A program made the translations under genes and the position numbers. The notes beneath the pieces were generated by a model. That model made no database searches. It was not told the DNA's origin and saw nothing but the letters and a program-made list of their open reading frames with translations. 58,848 nucleotides of DNA from Lachnospiraceae bacterium (GTDB lineage Bacteria; Bacillota; Clostridia; Lachnospirales; Lachnospiraceae). Shown in pieces: positions 15,267 to 23,493 of this stretch. Location: the NCBI GenBank assembly GCA_009774175.1, contig VSNG01000024.1, forward strand, positions 1 to 58,848, in the 5' to 3' direction. Every line of letters begins with the position of its first letter. Position 1 is the first letter of the stretch.

Positions 15267-16268
15267 ATGGCAGTAAGAGTAGCAATTAATGGTTTTGGCC
15301 GTATCGGTCGTCTGGCATTCAGACAGATGTTCGGAGCAGAGGGTTACGAGGTTGTAGCGATCAACGATCTGACCAGCCCCAAGATGCTGGCGCATCTGTT
15401 AAAGTACGATTCTTCTCAGGGTAAATATGCTCTGGCTGATACCGTAACAGCAGGCGAGGATTCCATCACGGTTGATGGTAAGACATTAAAGATCTACAAA
15501 GAGCCCGATGCAAACAACTGCCCTTGGGGTGAGCTCAAGGTTGACGTTGTATTGGAGTGCTCCGGCTTCTACACCAGCAAAGAGAAGGCTCAGGCCCACA
15601 TCAATGCAGGCGCAAGAAAGGTTGTTATCTCTGCTCCCGCAGGAAACGATCTTCCTACTATCGTATACAATGTAAACCACGAGACACTGAAAGCTTCGGA
15701 TACCATCATTTCCGCAGCTTCCTGCACAACAAACTGCCTGGCTCCCATGGCTAAGGCTCTGAACGATCTGGCTGGCATCAAGTCCGGTATCATGAGCACC
15801 ATCCATGCTTACACAGGCGATCAGATGATCCTTGACGGTCCTCAGAGAAAGGGCGACCTGAGAAGATCCCGCGCAGGCGCAGTGAACATCGTTCCCAACA
15901 GCACAGGCGCTGCAAAGGCTATCGGCCTTGTTATCCCTGAGCTGAACGGCAAGCTGATCGGTTCCGCACAGCGTGTTCCTACTCCTACAGGTTCCACAAC
16001 CATTCTGGTAGCAACTGTTGAGAAGTCCGTTACCAAGGAAGAGATCAACGCAGCCATGAAGGCAGCAGCTACCGAGTCCTTCGGTTACAACGAGGACGAG
16101 ATCGTTTCTTCCGATATTGTAGGCAGCACCTACGGTTCCATCTTCGATGCTACCCAGACCATGGTAGGCGAGGACAACTTGGTTCAGGTTGTTTCCTGGT
16201 ATGACAATGAGAACAGCTACACCTCTCAGATGGTTCGTACCATTAAGTACTTCTCTGAGCTTGCATAA
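15267..16268 (+). CDS. gap: Glyceraldehyde-3-phosphate dehydrogenase, type I
   Basis: A 333-residue enzyme oxidising glyceraldehyde 3-phosphate to 1,3-bisphosphoglycerate with NAD+. The nucleotide-binding start INGFGRIGR (residues 8-16) and the catalytic Cys at about 153 in SAASCTTNCLAP are intact, as is the C-terminal SWYDNENSY. AGGAGG sits 7 bases before ATG 15267. Codon use is strongly biased, as expected for a highly expressed gene. It heads the gap-pgk-tpiA block but is separated from pgk by a terminator-like hairpin, so it can be made in excess. Confidence 0.97.
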   Translation: MAVRVAINGFGRIGRLAFRQMFGAEGYEVVAINDLTSPKMLAHLLKYDSSQGKYALADTVTAGEDSITVDGKTLKIYKEPDANNCPWGELKVDVVLECSGFYTSKEKAQAHINAGARKVVISAPAGNDLPTIVYNVNHETLKASDTIISAASCTTNCLAPMAKALNDLAGIKSGIMSTIHAYTGDQMILDGPQRKGDLRRSRAGAVNIVPNSTGAAKAIGLVIPELNGKLIGSAQRVPTPTGSTTILVATVEKSVTKEEINAAMKAAATESFGYNEDEIVSSDIVGSTYGSIFDATQTMVGEDNLVQVVSWYDNENSYTSQMVRTIKYFSELA

Positions 16269-16291
16269 ATAAAAATCTAAGCTTTGACCGA

Positions 16292-16314
16292 CAGGTTTGA
16301 AAAACACAAACCTG
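16292..16314 (+). other. RNA hairpin in the gap-pgk gap
   Basis: CAGGTTTG (16292-16299) pairs perfectly with CAAACCTG (16307-16314). No T-run follows. It may protect the 3' end of gap mRNA. Confidence 0.5.
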
Positions 16315-16342
16315 CGCTTAAGCAGATCATTAGAGAAACAAA

Positions 16343-16376
16343 GAGGCTCGGCCGCTGGGCCGGGTCTCTCTTTTTA
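16343..16376 (+). terminator. Terminator or attenuator between gap and pgk
   Basis: GAGGCTCGGCC (16343-16353) pairs with GGCCGGGTCTC (16358-16368), with G-U pairs allowed, followed by TCTTTTT. No clear promoter lies between it and pgk, so read-through is needed for pgk and tpiA expression. Confidence 0.7.
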
Positions 16377-16411
16377 AGTAAGTAGCTGTTAATCAAAAAG
16401 GAGGATACAAC

Positions 16412-17644
16412 ATGTCTTTGAATAAGAAATCGGTAGATGATATCAACGTTAAGGGTAAGCGCGTTCTTGTAAGATGCGACTTTAACGTACCTTTGAAGGA
16501 AGGCAAAATCACGGACGAGACCCGTATCGTGGCAGCGCTTCCCACCATTAAGAAACTGCTTGCTGACGGCGGCAAGGTAATTCTCTGTTCCCATCTTGGC
16601 AAGGTAAAGAACGGCCCCAATGAGGGTGAATCCCTTGCGCCCGTTGCGGAAAGACTTTCCGAGAAGCTTGGCAAGCCTGTTAATTTTGTAAAAGACGACA
16701 ACGTGACCGGCGAGGCTGCTACGGCTGCTGTTGCTGCTATGAACGAGGGCGACGTGGTTCTTTTACAGAATACACGTTTCCGCGGCAAGGAAGAGACCAA
16801 GCCGAAGGAGGCAGGCGAGGCTTTCGCGAAGGAGCTGGCTGATCTGGCTGATGTATATGTCTGCGACGCTTTCGGCTCCGCTCACAGAGCGCATGCTTCC
16901 GTTGCGGTTGTTACCAAGTATATCACAGAAAAGGGCGGCGAGAATGCTGTCGGCTATCTGATGCAGAAAGAAATCGACTTCCTCGGCAATGCGGTGGAGA
17001 ACCCGGTAAGACCGTTCGTTGCGATCCTTGGCGGCGCAAAAGTTGCGGATAAGTTAAACGTAATCAACAACCTGCTCGAGAAGTGCGATACCCTGATTAT
17101 CGGCGGCGGCATGGCGTTCACTTTCTTGAAGGCGAAGGGCTATGAGATCGGCAACTCTCTCGTAGACGACGAGAAGCTTGACTATTGTAAAGAGATGATG
17201 GCAAAGGCGGAGAAGCTTGGTAAACAGCTGCTGCTTCCCATTGACACCGGCGTTGCTTCCGGGTTCCCGAATCCCATTGACGCGCCTATTGATGTAGAGT
17301 ATGTGGATTCTGACCAGATTCCTGCCGATAAGGAAGGCCTTGATATCGGGCCCAAGACACAGGAGCTTTTTGCGAATGCAGTAAAGAGTGCGAAGACCGT
17401 TGTATGGAACGGACCTATGGGCGTATTTGAGAACCCCACGCTGGCAAAGGGCACCATCGCTGTTGCGAAGGCGCTGGCTGAGACAGACGCAACCACCATC
17501 ATCGGCGGCGGCGATTCCGCAGCGGCTTGTAATCAGCTCGGTTTTGCAGACAAGATGTCCCACATTTCCACAGGCGGCGGCGCATCCCTTGAGTTCCTGG
17601 AGGGTAAGGAGCTTCCCGGCGTAGTGGCAGCAGACGATAAATGA
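16412..17644 (+). CDS. pgk: Phosphoglycerate kinase
   Basis: A 410-residue kinase transferring phosphate from 1,3-bisphosphoglycerate to ADP. It shows the substrate-binding RCDFNVPL (about 23-30), the SHLG and NTRF segments, DAFGSAHR, LGGAKVADK, and the C-terminal nucleotide site with WNGPMGVFE and GGGDSAAA. It is slightly longer than the common ~395 residues, with no sign of fusion. AAAGGAGG precedes ATG 16412. It follows gap across a hairpin-rich spacer and is followed by tpiA 80 bases later. Confidence 0.97.
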   Translation: MSLNKKSVDDINVKGKRVLVRCDFNVPLKEGKITDETRIVAALPTIKKLLADGGKVILCSHLGKVKNGPNEGESLAPVAERLSEKLGKPVNFVKDDNVTGEAATAAVAAMNEGDVVLLQNTRFRGKEETKPKEAGEAFAKELADLADVYVCDAFGSAHRAHASVAVVTKYITEKGGENAVGYLMQKEIDFLGNAVENPVRPFVAILGGAKVADKLNVINNLLEKCDTLIIGGGMAFTFLKAKGYEIGNSLVDDEKLDYCKEMMAKAEKLGKQLLLPIDTGVASGFPNPIDAPIDVEYVDSDQIPADKEGLDIGPKTQELFANAVKSAKTVVWNGPMGVFENPTLAKGTIAVAKALAETDATTIIGGGDSAAACNQLGFADKMSHISTGGGASLEFLEGKELPGVVAADDK

Positions 17645-17724
17645 GAAAAGCAGAGCCAGAATGACTGAGGCGATGCGGATCGTAGGAAAAATAATAGTAG
17701 AATAAGCAGAAGGAGATTACTACA

Positions 17725-18471
17725 ATGGCAAGAAAGAGAATTATCGCCGGCAACTGGAAGATGAACATGACTCCCAGCGAGGCAGTGGCGCTGTGCGCGA
17801 CCTTAAAGGATCTGGTAGTGAATGATGCGGTGGACGTAGTTTACTGTGTACCCGCGATTGACATTGTGCCTGTTGCTGAGGCTGTAAAGGGCACAAACGT
17901 ACATGTGGGCGCCGAGAACTTCTATATTGAAGACAAGGGCGCGTACACGGGCGAGATTTCCGCTCCCATGTTAAAGGATGCGGGCGTTGAGTATGTGATC
18001 ATCGGTCACTCTGAGAGAAGAGAGTATTTCAAGGAGGACGACGCTTTCCTGAACAAGAAAGTGCTTAAGGCGCTGGAGGCAGGCCTTGTACCGATTCTTT
18101 GCTGCGGCGAGTCCTTAGAGCAGAGAGAGATGAACGTGACCATGGATTGGATCAGATTGCAGATCAAGTCCGACCTGGCAGGCGTGACCGCTGATCAGGT
18201 GAAGGGTATGGTTATCGCATACGAGCCTATCTGGGCGATCGGAACCGGCAAGACAGCTACTTCCGATCAGGCGCAGGAGGTATGTAAGGGTATCCGTGAC
18301 TGCATCGCTGAGATGTATGACGCAGCTACCGCAGAAGCAGTCCGCATTCAGTACGGCGGTTCCATGAACGCTTCCAATGCGGCGGAACTGCTTTCCAAGC
18401 CGGATATCGACGGCGGCCTGATTGGCGGCGCGGCGTTGAAGCCTGATTTTGGTCAGATTGTGAACGCATAG
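17725..18471 (+). CDS. tpiA: Triosephosphate isomerase
   Basis: A 248-residue TIM-barrel enzyme interconverting dihydroxyacetone phosphate and glyceraldehyde 3-phosphate. Key residues are all visible: the N-x-K start (AGNWKMN, 9-15), the catalytic His in IIGHSERR (about 96) and the catalytic Glu in AYEPIWAIGTGK (about 167), followed by the flexible loop and the YGGSMN phosphate site. AGAAGGAG precedes ATG 17725. Last gene of the glycolytic block before a terminator. Confidence 0.97.
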   Translation: MARKRIIAGNWKMNMTPSEAVALCATLKDLVVNDAVDVVYCVPAIDIVPVAEAVKGTNVHVGAENFYIEDKGAYTGEISAPMLKDAGVEYVIIGHSERREYFKEDDAFLNKKVLKALEAGLVPILCCGESLEQREMNVTMDWIRLQIKSDLAGVTADQVKGMVIAYEPIWAIGTGKTATSDQAQEVCKGIRDCIAEMYDAATAEAVRIQYGGSMNASNAAELLSKPDIDGGLIGGAALKPDFGQIVNA

Positions 18472-18522
18472 GCGGGAGCGTAAATAGTTACCGACGTTAA
18501 AGGTTATAATTAAGAACAAAAG

Positions 18523-18570
18523 AAAACTCACTTTGATTTTGTATGATACGGAATTGAAGTGAGTTTTTTA
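18523..18570 (+). terminator. Intrinsic terminator of the glycolytic block
   Basis: AAAACTCACTT (18523-18533) pairs with AAGTGAGTTTT (18557-18567) and continues into a T-run. The 23-base loop is long but the stem is perfect. Confidence 0.8.
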
Positions 18571-18641
18571 TTGTAGCAGTGGATATGATAATAACATGGT
18601 ATCAAGTAAAAGACGCATGGATGAAGGAGGAATCAGGCGGT

Positions 18642-19901
18642 ATGGACAAGGCGGCGAAAACAGGATGGGAAGAGGCGCTTGCCAGATACGGATTTTGCAT
18701 TGAGGACAAATATCTTTTGAAAAGAAGTATGCTTTATACATTTTTGCTGGGATTGTCTGCACATGGCTTTGTGCTTGTAAATCTCAGTATTTCCCATGAT
18801 GCTGTGTTTGATTTTTACGACGGGCTTGCGGCTCACAAACATCAGATCGGATTGGGAAGGATTCTGGAGCCGTTTTACAGGGAGATTACGGGGTCTGGGC
18901 TTCTGATGCCGTGGTGTCTGGGAATTATGGCCTTTTTCTGGCTGGGAATCGCCGTATTTCTGGTTTGCAAGCTGTTTGGGTTATCAGACAGGATGGAAGT
19001 TTTACTGACTGCCGGAATCATGACGGTCAATATATCCGTGACGGCTGTGGCGGCGGCTTACACCCCATGGCTTGCGGCGGATATGTTTGCACTGCTGTTT
19101 GCGGTGGCAGGCGTTTACTTCTGGCGGCATTACGGGAAAAGCGGCAGGAAAGGACATTTGTTTTTGGGCGTTCTTTCGGTGATCGTGTCCCTTTCCGTTT
19201 ATCAGTGCTATCTGGCGGTGACGGTTGTGCTGATGATTTTGCTTTCCATGCAGAACATTTTTGACTGTGAGGGGGCGGCGAAGGTATTTCGGGATGGCAT
19301 GGCAGGCGTGGGGATGCTGGCCGCGGGCGGAGCAGGCTATTATTTTCTTATGAAATTTGTCTGCGCTCTGGCGGGGATGCCCCTTGCCAAAGGGTATTAT
19401 GACAGCGTGACCAATCTGTGGGACAATCGGGAGTCGGTTGCGGAGAGAATCGTGCATTGTCTGAAAGAGGAGGCGACGCATTTTTTTGCAAAGGATGAAA
19501 ACGTTTATCCCTATCAGCTGATCTGGACGGTGAATTGTCTGATTGGCTGTGTGTGTATCTGTCTTGCCCTGCGTCTGGTGAGACAGAAAAGAGACGAATG
19601 GAGTAAAGGGGAATGGGCGCTTTTGGCGCTCCTGACAGCGGCCTTACCCTTTGCGGCCTATATGATGAGACTGTTAAATCTTCATGTCCATGACCTGATG
19701 GTTTATTCTGTCTGGCTTTTATATCTGGTGCCGGTTCTTTTGGGGAAATGGACAGTCAGGGGGGGATGGAAGTATTCGACGGCAAAGGACGGCAGTCGAC
19801 ACGGCCTTTCATGCTGTGACGGCGGTATTCCTTTCTTTTATTATCTTTTCCTGCATACAGACGGACAATGCGGTGTATGTCAAGAAAAGGGTGGAGAGTG
19901 A
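18642..19901 (+). CDS. GtrII-like membrane glycosyltransferase, frame broken at a G7 tract
   Basis: A multi-pass membrane protein resembling the GtrII glucosyltransferase family (PF14264), which transfers sugars from lipid carriers at the outer face of the membrane. Marks include SISHDAVFDFY near residue 50, a KHQIGLGRILEP segment and about ten hydrophobic helices. I prefer ATG 18642 with AAGGAGG at 18624-18630; an in-frame ATG lies at 18579. At 19759-19765 there is a run of seven G residues. After it this frame encodes an unlikely Cys/Gly-rich tail and stops at 19901, whereas the frame reached with six G residues gives a good hydrophobic helix and a long soluble tail (next entry). The intact protein would be about 534 residues. 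Confidence 0.7.
   Translation: MDKAAKTGWEEALARYGFCIEDKYLLKRSMLYTFLLGLSAHGFVLVNLSISHDAVFDFYDGLAAHKHQIGLGRILEPFYREITGSGLLMPWCLGIMAFFWLGIAVFLVCKLFGLSDRMEVLLTAGIMTVNISVTAVAAAYTPWLAADMFALLFAVAGVYFWRHYGKSGRKGHLFLGVLSVIVSLSVYQCYLAVTVVLMILLSMQNIFDCEGAAKVFRDGMAGVGMLAAGGAGYYFLMKFVCALAGMPLAKGYYDSVTNLWDNRESVAERIVHCLKEEATHFFAKDENVYPYQLIWTVNCLIGCVCICLALRLVRQKRDEWSKGEWALLALLTAALPFAAYMMRLLNLHVHDLMVYSVWLLYLVPVLLGKWTVRGGWKYSTAKDGSRHGLSCCDGGIPFFYYLFLHTDGQCGVCQEKGGE
19759..19765 (+). repeat. Homopolymeric G7 tract at the frame break
   Basis: Seven consecutive G residues. Losing one G (or gaining two) joins the two halves of the GtrII-like gene into one frame. Such tracts slip during replication and are used for on/off switching of surface-modifying enzymes, but sequencing error is also possible. 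Confidence 0.6.
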
Positions 19902-20244
19902 GGCCACGCTGTCGCTGATGACGGAGGCGATGACACTGGTTGACCAGACAGAAGGTTATGTGCCGGGAGAGACGGCGGTTACTTTTGTGGGCGATATAGC
20001 AGATGTGATGCAGGAGCTTCCGGGAACAGACCGGGTGAAGGGGATTTCCGGCTGTAACAAATCGGCGGCGATTACTTATAAGGAAACCTATCAGGCATAT
20101 TTTGATCATGTGATGCTGCGGGATGTGAAGGTTGTTTTTGAGGACACGGTGAAGGAGGAGGCGGAAAGACTGCGGATGCCCGCTTATCCGCAGGCGGGAT
20201 ATGTGCAGATGGTGGATCAGACGGTGGTAGTGAAATGGAATTAA
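19766..20244 (+). pseudogene. Out-of-frame C-terminal part of the GtrII-like protein
   Basis: In the +1 frame relative to the upstream gene the sequence encodes a hydrophobic helix (TAVFLSFIIFSCIQTDNAVY) and about 120 soluble residues ending TVVVKWN, stopping at 20244. It fits as the missing last membrane segment and tail of the GtrII-like transferase. The first in-frame ATG or equivalent (19816) lies inside this helix region and has no ribosome site, so it is probably made only when the G7 tract shifts. Confidence 0.65.
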
Positions 20245-20283
20245 TACCTACATGGTGAAAAAGAATTAGTACCGCCATGTTTT

Positions 20284-20312
20284 TTGACAAAAGGCGGGAA
20301 CTATGCTACACT
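20284..20312 (+). promoter_or_regulatory. SigA promoter of the cobalamin uptake operon
   Basis: A perfect TTGACA (20284-20289), a 17-base spacer and TACACT (20307-20312). The riboswitch begins a few bases downstream. Confidence 0.75.
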
Positions 20313-20318
20313 GTCAGC

Positions 20319-20500
20319 GTAAATTAATACAGCATCAGCTGCGGCCGCGCCTGCGGCGCACGGAATAGGGTGAAAAGCCCTGCGAGTCGGTCACTGTGAA
20401 GCCTTTTTGAAAGGATGAGTCAGATACGTGGCAGTCTGATGGCATTCTGCCGGAACCGGAACTGCGTCATTTATATCTTTGCCATGTAAGGGCATGATTT
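20319..20500 (+). ncRNA. Cobalamin (B12) riboswitch
   Basis: The leader contains AGGGTGAAAAGCCC, then CGGTCACTGTGA, a hallmark of the cobalamin riboswitch core, and downstream GATGAGTCAGATAC, which resembles the B12 box. These stand in the usual order between the promoter and a terminator hairpin, upstream of a BtuFCD-type transporter. B12 binding is expected to favour termination and shut off uptake. Boundaries are approximate. Confidence 0.85.
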
Positions 20501-20503
20501 GGT

Positions 20504-20535
20504 GCGTTCTGCATTTCGCTGCAGGACGCTTTTTG
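20504..20535 (+). terminator. Riboswitch-controlled terminator
   Basis: GCGTTCTGCA (20504-20513) pairs with TGCAGGACGC (20520-20529, one G-U) across a 6-base loop, followed by TTTTTG. It lies between the B12 aptamer and btuF and is the likely expression platform. Confidence 0.8.
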
Positions 20536-20571
20536 CGCGTATAAGCAGAGTCAGAAGACGGCAGAGACAGG
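20530..20571. repeat. Dispersed intergenic repeat, copy B
   Basis: 37 of 42 bases match 5191-5232, beginning in the T-run of the riboswitch terminator. GCAGAGTCAGAA is shared with copies A and C. A diverged remainder (GGTATGGGGAAGTATATACG) may extend to about 20600, close to the btuF ribosome site. Confidence 0.6.
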
Positions 20572-20619
20572 AGCCGCCGGTATGGGGAAGTATATACGAA
20601 AGAAAAAGAGGAGATTAAC

Positions 20620-21672
20620 ATGAAAAGAGAAATGACAACACAGGGAATGACAAAAACGAGGATTGCGGCTTGTCTGCTTAGTATGCTGCTTCTTGCACTG
20701 ACGGCCTGCGGCAGGCAGACGATGCCGGAGACGCCCGCTGCAGAGGTTGAGGAAGCGGCAGGTGCGGGGCTTGAGGCAGAGGATGTGGAAGCGGCAGAGT
20801 CTGTTGCAGAAAATGCGGAAACACCAGCGGCGCTTCCTGTCACCGACCCAAGCGGGGCCTCTGTGGTGATTCCCGAGCAGGTGGATTCGGTGGTTGCACT
20901 GGCTCCCTCGATCTGTGAGACGCTGGTTGCTCTTGATATGGCGGATAAAATTACGGGCTATGATTTACAGAGCGTGGGCATTGCGGGTCTGCCTGAGAAT
21001 GTGCCCACGTTCGACACGGTGAACCCCGATGTGGAACAGTTGACGGCCCTTGCCCCGGATATCCTTTTTGTGTCGAATCTTTCTCTCTATGATCAGGAGG
21101 CGCCTTACCAGCCGCTGATCGACGCGGGCGTCTGTGTGATTTGCGTGCCCACCAGTGAAAGTGTGGAAGGGGTCAGGAGCGACATTCGTTTTCTGGCGGC
21201 GGCGCTTGGCGTGCCGGAAGCGGGGGAACAGGTGGTGGAGGAGATGGATGCGGAGCTTACACGGCTGTCCGATATCGTTTCCGATATTCCGGAGGAAGAG
21301 AAAAAAAGCGTCTATTTTGAAATTTCACCGGCGCCCTATTTATACAGCTGCGGAAGCGGTACTTATCTGCATGAACTGATGGAGCTTGCAGGAGGAAAAA
21401 ATGTGCTGGCTGATCAGGAAGGCTGGCTTTCCGTGGAGGGCGAGATGGTGGTAGCGGCCGATCCGGATGTGATTTTTACCAACGTAAATTATACGGAGGC
21501 GCCTGTGGAGGAAATTCTTGGCAGGGAGGGCTGGGCAGGTGTGTCTGCCGTTGCGGATGGGGAGGTATATTATATTGATAATATGGCGTCTTCCCTGCCT
21601 GACCAGAATATTGTGAAGGCGGTGGAACAGATGGCGGAAGCGCTCTATCCCGAGCGTTTTACAGAACAATGA
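20620..21672 (+). CDS. btuF: Cobalamin ABC transporter substrate-binding lipoprotein
   Basis: A 350-residue secreted lipoprotein: positively charged start, hydrophobic stretch and lipobox LTAC with the lipidated Cys at about 30, then an acidic low-complexity linker (about 36-70). A PF01497 periplasmic-binding fold follows, with the typical early VVALAPSICETLVALDM and DTVNPDVEQLTALAPD. It captures corrinoids outside the membrane and passes them to the BtuCD channel. The upstream B12 riboswitch supports cobalamin rather than iron-siderophore as ligand. GAGGAG precedes ATG 20620; the stop overlaps btuC. Confidence 0.85.
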   Translation: MKREMTTQGMTKTRIAACLLSMLLLALTACGRQTMPETPAAEVEEAAGAGLEAEDVEAAESVAENAETPAALPVTDPSGASVVIPEQVDSVVALAPSICETLVALDMADKITGYDLQSVGIAGLPENVPTFDTVNPDVEQLTALAPDILFVSNLSLYDQEAPYQPLIDAGVCVICVPTSESVEGVRSDIRFLAAALGVPEAGEQVVEEMDAELTRLSDIVSDIPEEEKKSVYFEISPAPYLYSCGSGTYLHELMELAGGKNVLADQEGWLSVEGEMVVAADPDVIFTNVNYTEAPVEEILGREGWAGVSAVADGEVYYIDNMASSLPDQNIVKAVEQMAEALYPERFTEQ

Positions 21673-22691
21673 GAACGGGGATAAAAATGGGGCTGCTCCT
21701 TATGGCAGCCGTTCTGGCTCTTTTGCTGGGAGTGGGGATTGGCAGCGTATATGTGCCGCCGGGAGATATATTTTCGATTATGGCAGGGCATATATTTGGA
21801 AGTCCGCTGCCGGAGCATATTCCTGCAAGCTACAGCGTCATGGTGCTGGATATGCGTCTGCCCAGGGTTCTTCTGGCGTTTTTGACAGGGGCGGCTCTTG
21901 CGGTGTGCGGCGGGGTCATGCAGTCCCTTTTACAAAATCCGCTGGCATCGCCCTTTGGGCTGGGGGTTTCTTCCGGCGCGGGACTTGGCGCGGCGGTTGT
22001 TATTGTGTTGGGGCCTGTTCTGGCCGGGGTTGGCACGTTTTTGCTGCCGGCAGTCAGTCTCGCATTTGCCCTTGGCACCGTATTTCTGGTTCTGCTTCTT
22101 TCGGCAAAGCTGGATAAGGGTATGTCCAATGTAACTGTGATTCTGGTGGGAATGGTAATCTCCCTGTTTTGTAACGCTGTCATGACGCTGCTTGCGACGG
22201 GTTCCCCTGTCCATGCACAGCGCATCCAGCTCTGGCAGCTGGGCAGCTTTTCCATGCGGGAGTGGGGCGCGGTTTGGGCGCTTCTGCCGGTAACTGTTCT
22301 GACAGGGCTTTATTTCCTGCGCTATGCCAGAGAACTGGATGTGATGACTTTCGGAGAGGAACAGGCGCTTACCATGGGGGTGGATCTGCGAAAAGTCAGG
22401 GGAAGGCTGATGGCGGCGGTGGCGGTGCTTGTAGGCACGGCGGTGTCCTTTGTGGGTATTATAGGCTTTGTGGATCTCATTGTGCCTCACATTGTAAGAC
22501 GTCTCTTTGGCGCTGCTCACAGGCGGGTGATTCCGGCCAGCGCCCTGTTTGGGGGCGCTTTTCTGGTACTGTGTGATCTGGCGGCCAGAACCCTTACGCC
22601 GCCCCACGAGATCCCCATCGGCTCCATTACGGCGTTTATTGGCGCGCCATTTTTTCTGTATCTCTTTTTTGCCGGGCGAAGGAACGGTTGA
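21669..22691 (+). CDS. btuC: Cobalamin ABC transporter permease
   Basis: A 340-residue FecCD-family permease with about ten membrane segments. Family marks include LRLPRVLLAFLTGAALAVCG, GLGVSSGAGLGAA, and the cytoplasmic coupling region GIIGFVDLIVPHIVR. Start ATG 21669 overlaps the btuF stop (ATGA), so synthesis is coupled. Forms the translocation channel with two copies of the ATPase below. Confidence 0.88.
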   Translation: MRTGIKMGLLLMAAVLALLLGVGIGSVYVPPGDIFSIMAGHIFGSPLPEHIPASYSVMVLDMRLPRVLLAFLTGAALAVCGGVMQSLLQNPLASPFGLGVSSGAGLGAAVVIVLGPVLAGVGTFLLPAVSLAFALGTVFLVLLLSAKLDKGMSNVTVILVGMVISLFCNAVMTLLATGSPVHAQRIQLWQLGSFSMREWGAVWALLPVTVLTGLYFLRYARELDVMTFGEEQALTMGVDLRKVRGRLMAAVAVLVGTAVSFVGIIGFVDLIVPHIVRRLFGAAHRRVIPASALFGGAFLVLCDLAARTLTPPHEIPIGSITAFIGAPFFLYLFFAGRRNG

Positions 22692-22710
22692 AAACGGAAG
22701 GATATCTGCA

Positions 22711-23481
22711 ATGAACAAGAAAATGATGCTGACGGTGGAACATCTTAGCTGTGGATACGGAAAAACGACGGTTATCCATGACCTGTCCTTTCAGGTGGAG
22801 GCGGGCGGGCGGCTGTGCGTCCTTGGTCCGAACGGCTGCGGTAAGACGACGCTTTTACGGGCTCTTGCGGGGGTGCTTTCCTGGCAGGGGAAGGTGGAGG
22901 CGGACGGCCTTGCCCTGTGCGGCCTGTCTCCGAAGCTTCGGGCAAAAAAGGTGGCGCTAATGAGCCAGTTTTCTCAGACGGCTTTTGCCTACACCGTCTA
23001 TGAGGCCGTGATGCTGGGACGTTATGCGCACCAGACCGGTTCCCTCTTTTCGGCGGAAACAGCGGCTGACCGGCGTGCCGTGGAGGAGGCTTTACGGCGC
23101 ACCGGTATGTGGGATTTGCGAAAGCAGCCGGTGACAATGCTTTCAGGCGGTCAGCTCCAGCGGGTGTTTTTGTCCAGAACCTTTGCTCAGGAACCGCAGA
23201 TCATTCTTCTGGACGAACCGGCCAATCATCTGGATCTGTGCTGTCAGGCGGAGCTGCTTGAAAGCCTGCGGGATTGGACGGCGAACCGTGAGCGTTGTGT
23301 GGTGGGGGTATTTCATGATATCAGCCTGGCGCTTGCCTTTGCGGACACGGCGCTTTTGCTGGAGGAGGGGAGGGCGCTTTTCCATGGCCCTGTGAAGAGT
23401 CTGGATTTGAAACTGTTTGACCGGCTATACGGTATGGATGTGCGCCGTTACATGAAGCGTATTCATGGACGATGGGAATGA
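22711..23481 (+). CDS. btuD: Cobalamin ABC transporter ATP-binding protein
   Basis: A 256-residue ABC ATPase with Walker A GPNGCGKTT (about 38), Q-loop, signature LSGGQLQRV, Walker B IILLDEPANHLD and a switch His in VFHDIS. The open frame continues upstream, but GGAAGGA followed by ATG 22711 is the clear start, 19 bases after btuC. It energises BtuC-type uptake. Confidence 0.88.
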   Translation: MNKKMMLTVEHLSCGYGKTTVIHDLSFQVEAGGRLCVLGPNGCGKTTLLRALAGVLSWQGKVEADGLALCGLSPKLRAKKVALMSQFSQTAFAYTVYEAVMLGRYAHQTGSLFSAETAADRRAVEEALRRTGMWDLRKQPVTMLSGGQLQRVFLSRTFAQEPQIILLDEPANHLDLCCQAELLESLRDWTANRERCVVGVFHDISLALAFADTALLLEEGRALFHGPVKSLDLKLFDRLYGMDVRRYMKRIHGRWE

Positions 23482-23493
23482 GGAGGAGAGAAG

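Noticed and set aside
15486..16307. A 273-codon minus-strand frame opposite gap
   Set aside because: Shadow of the strongly codon-biased gap gene; no start signals.
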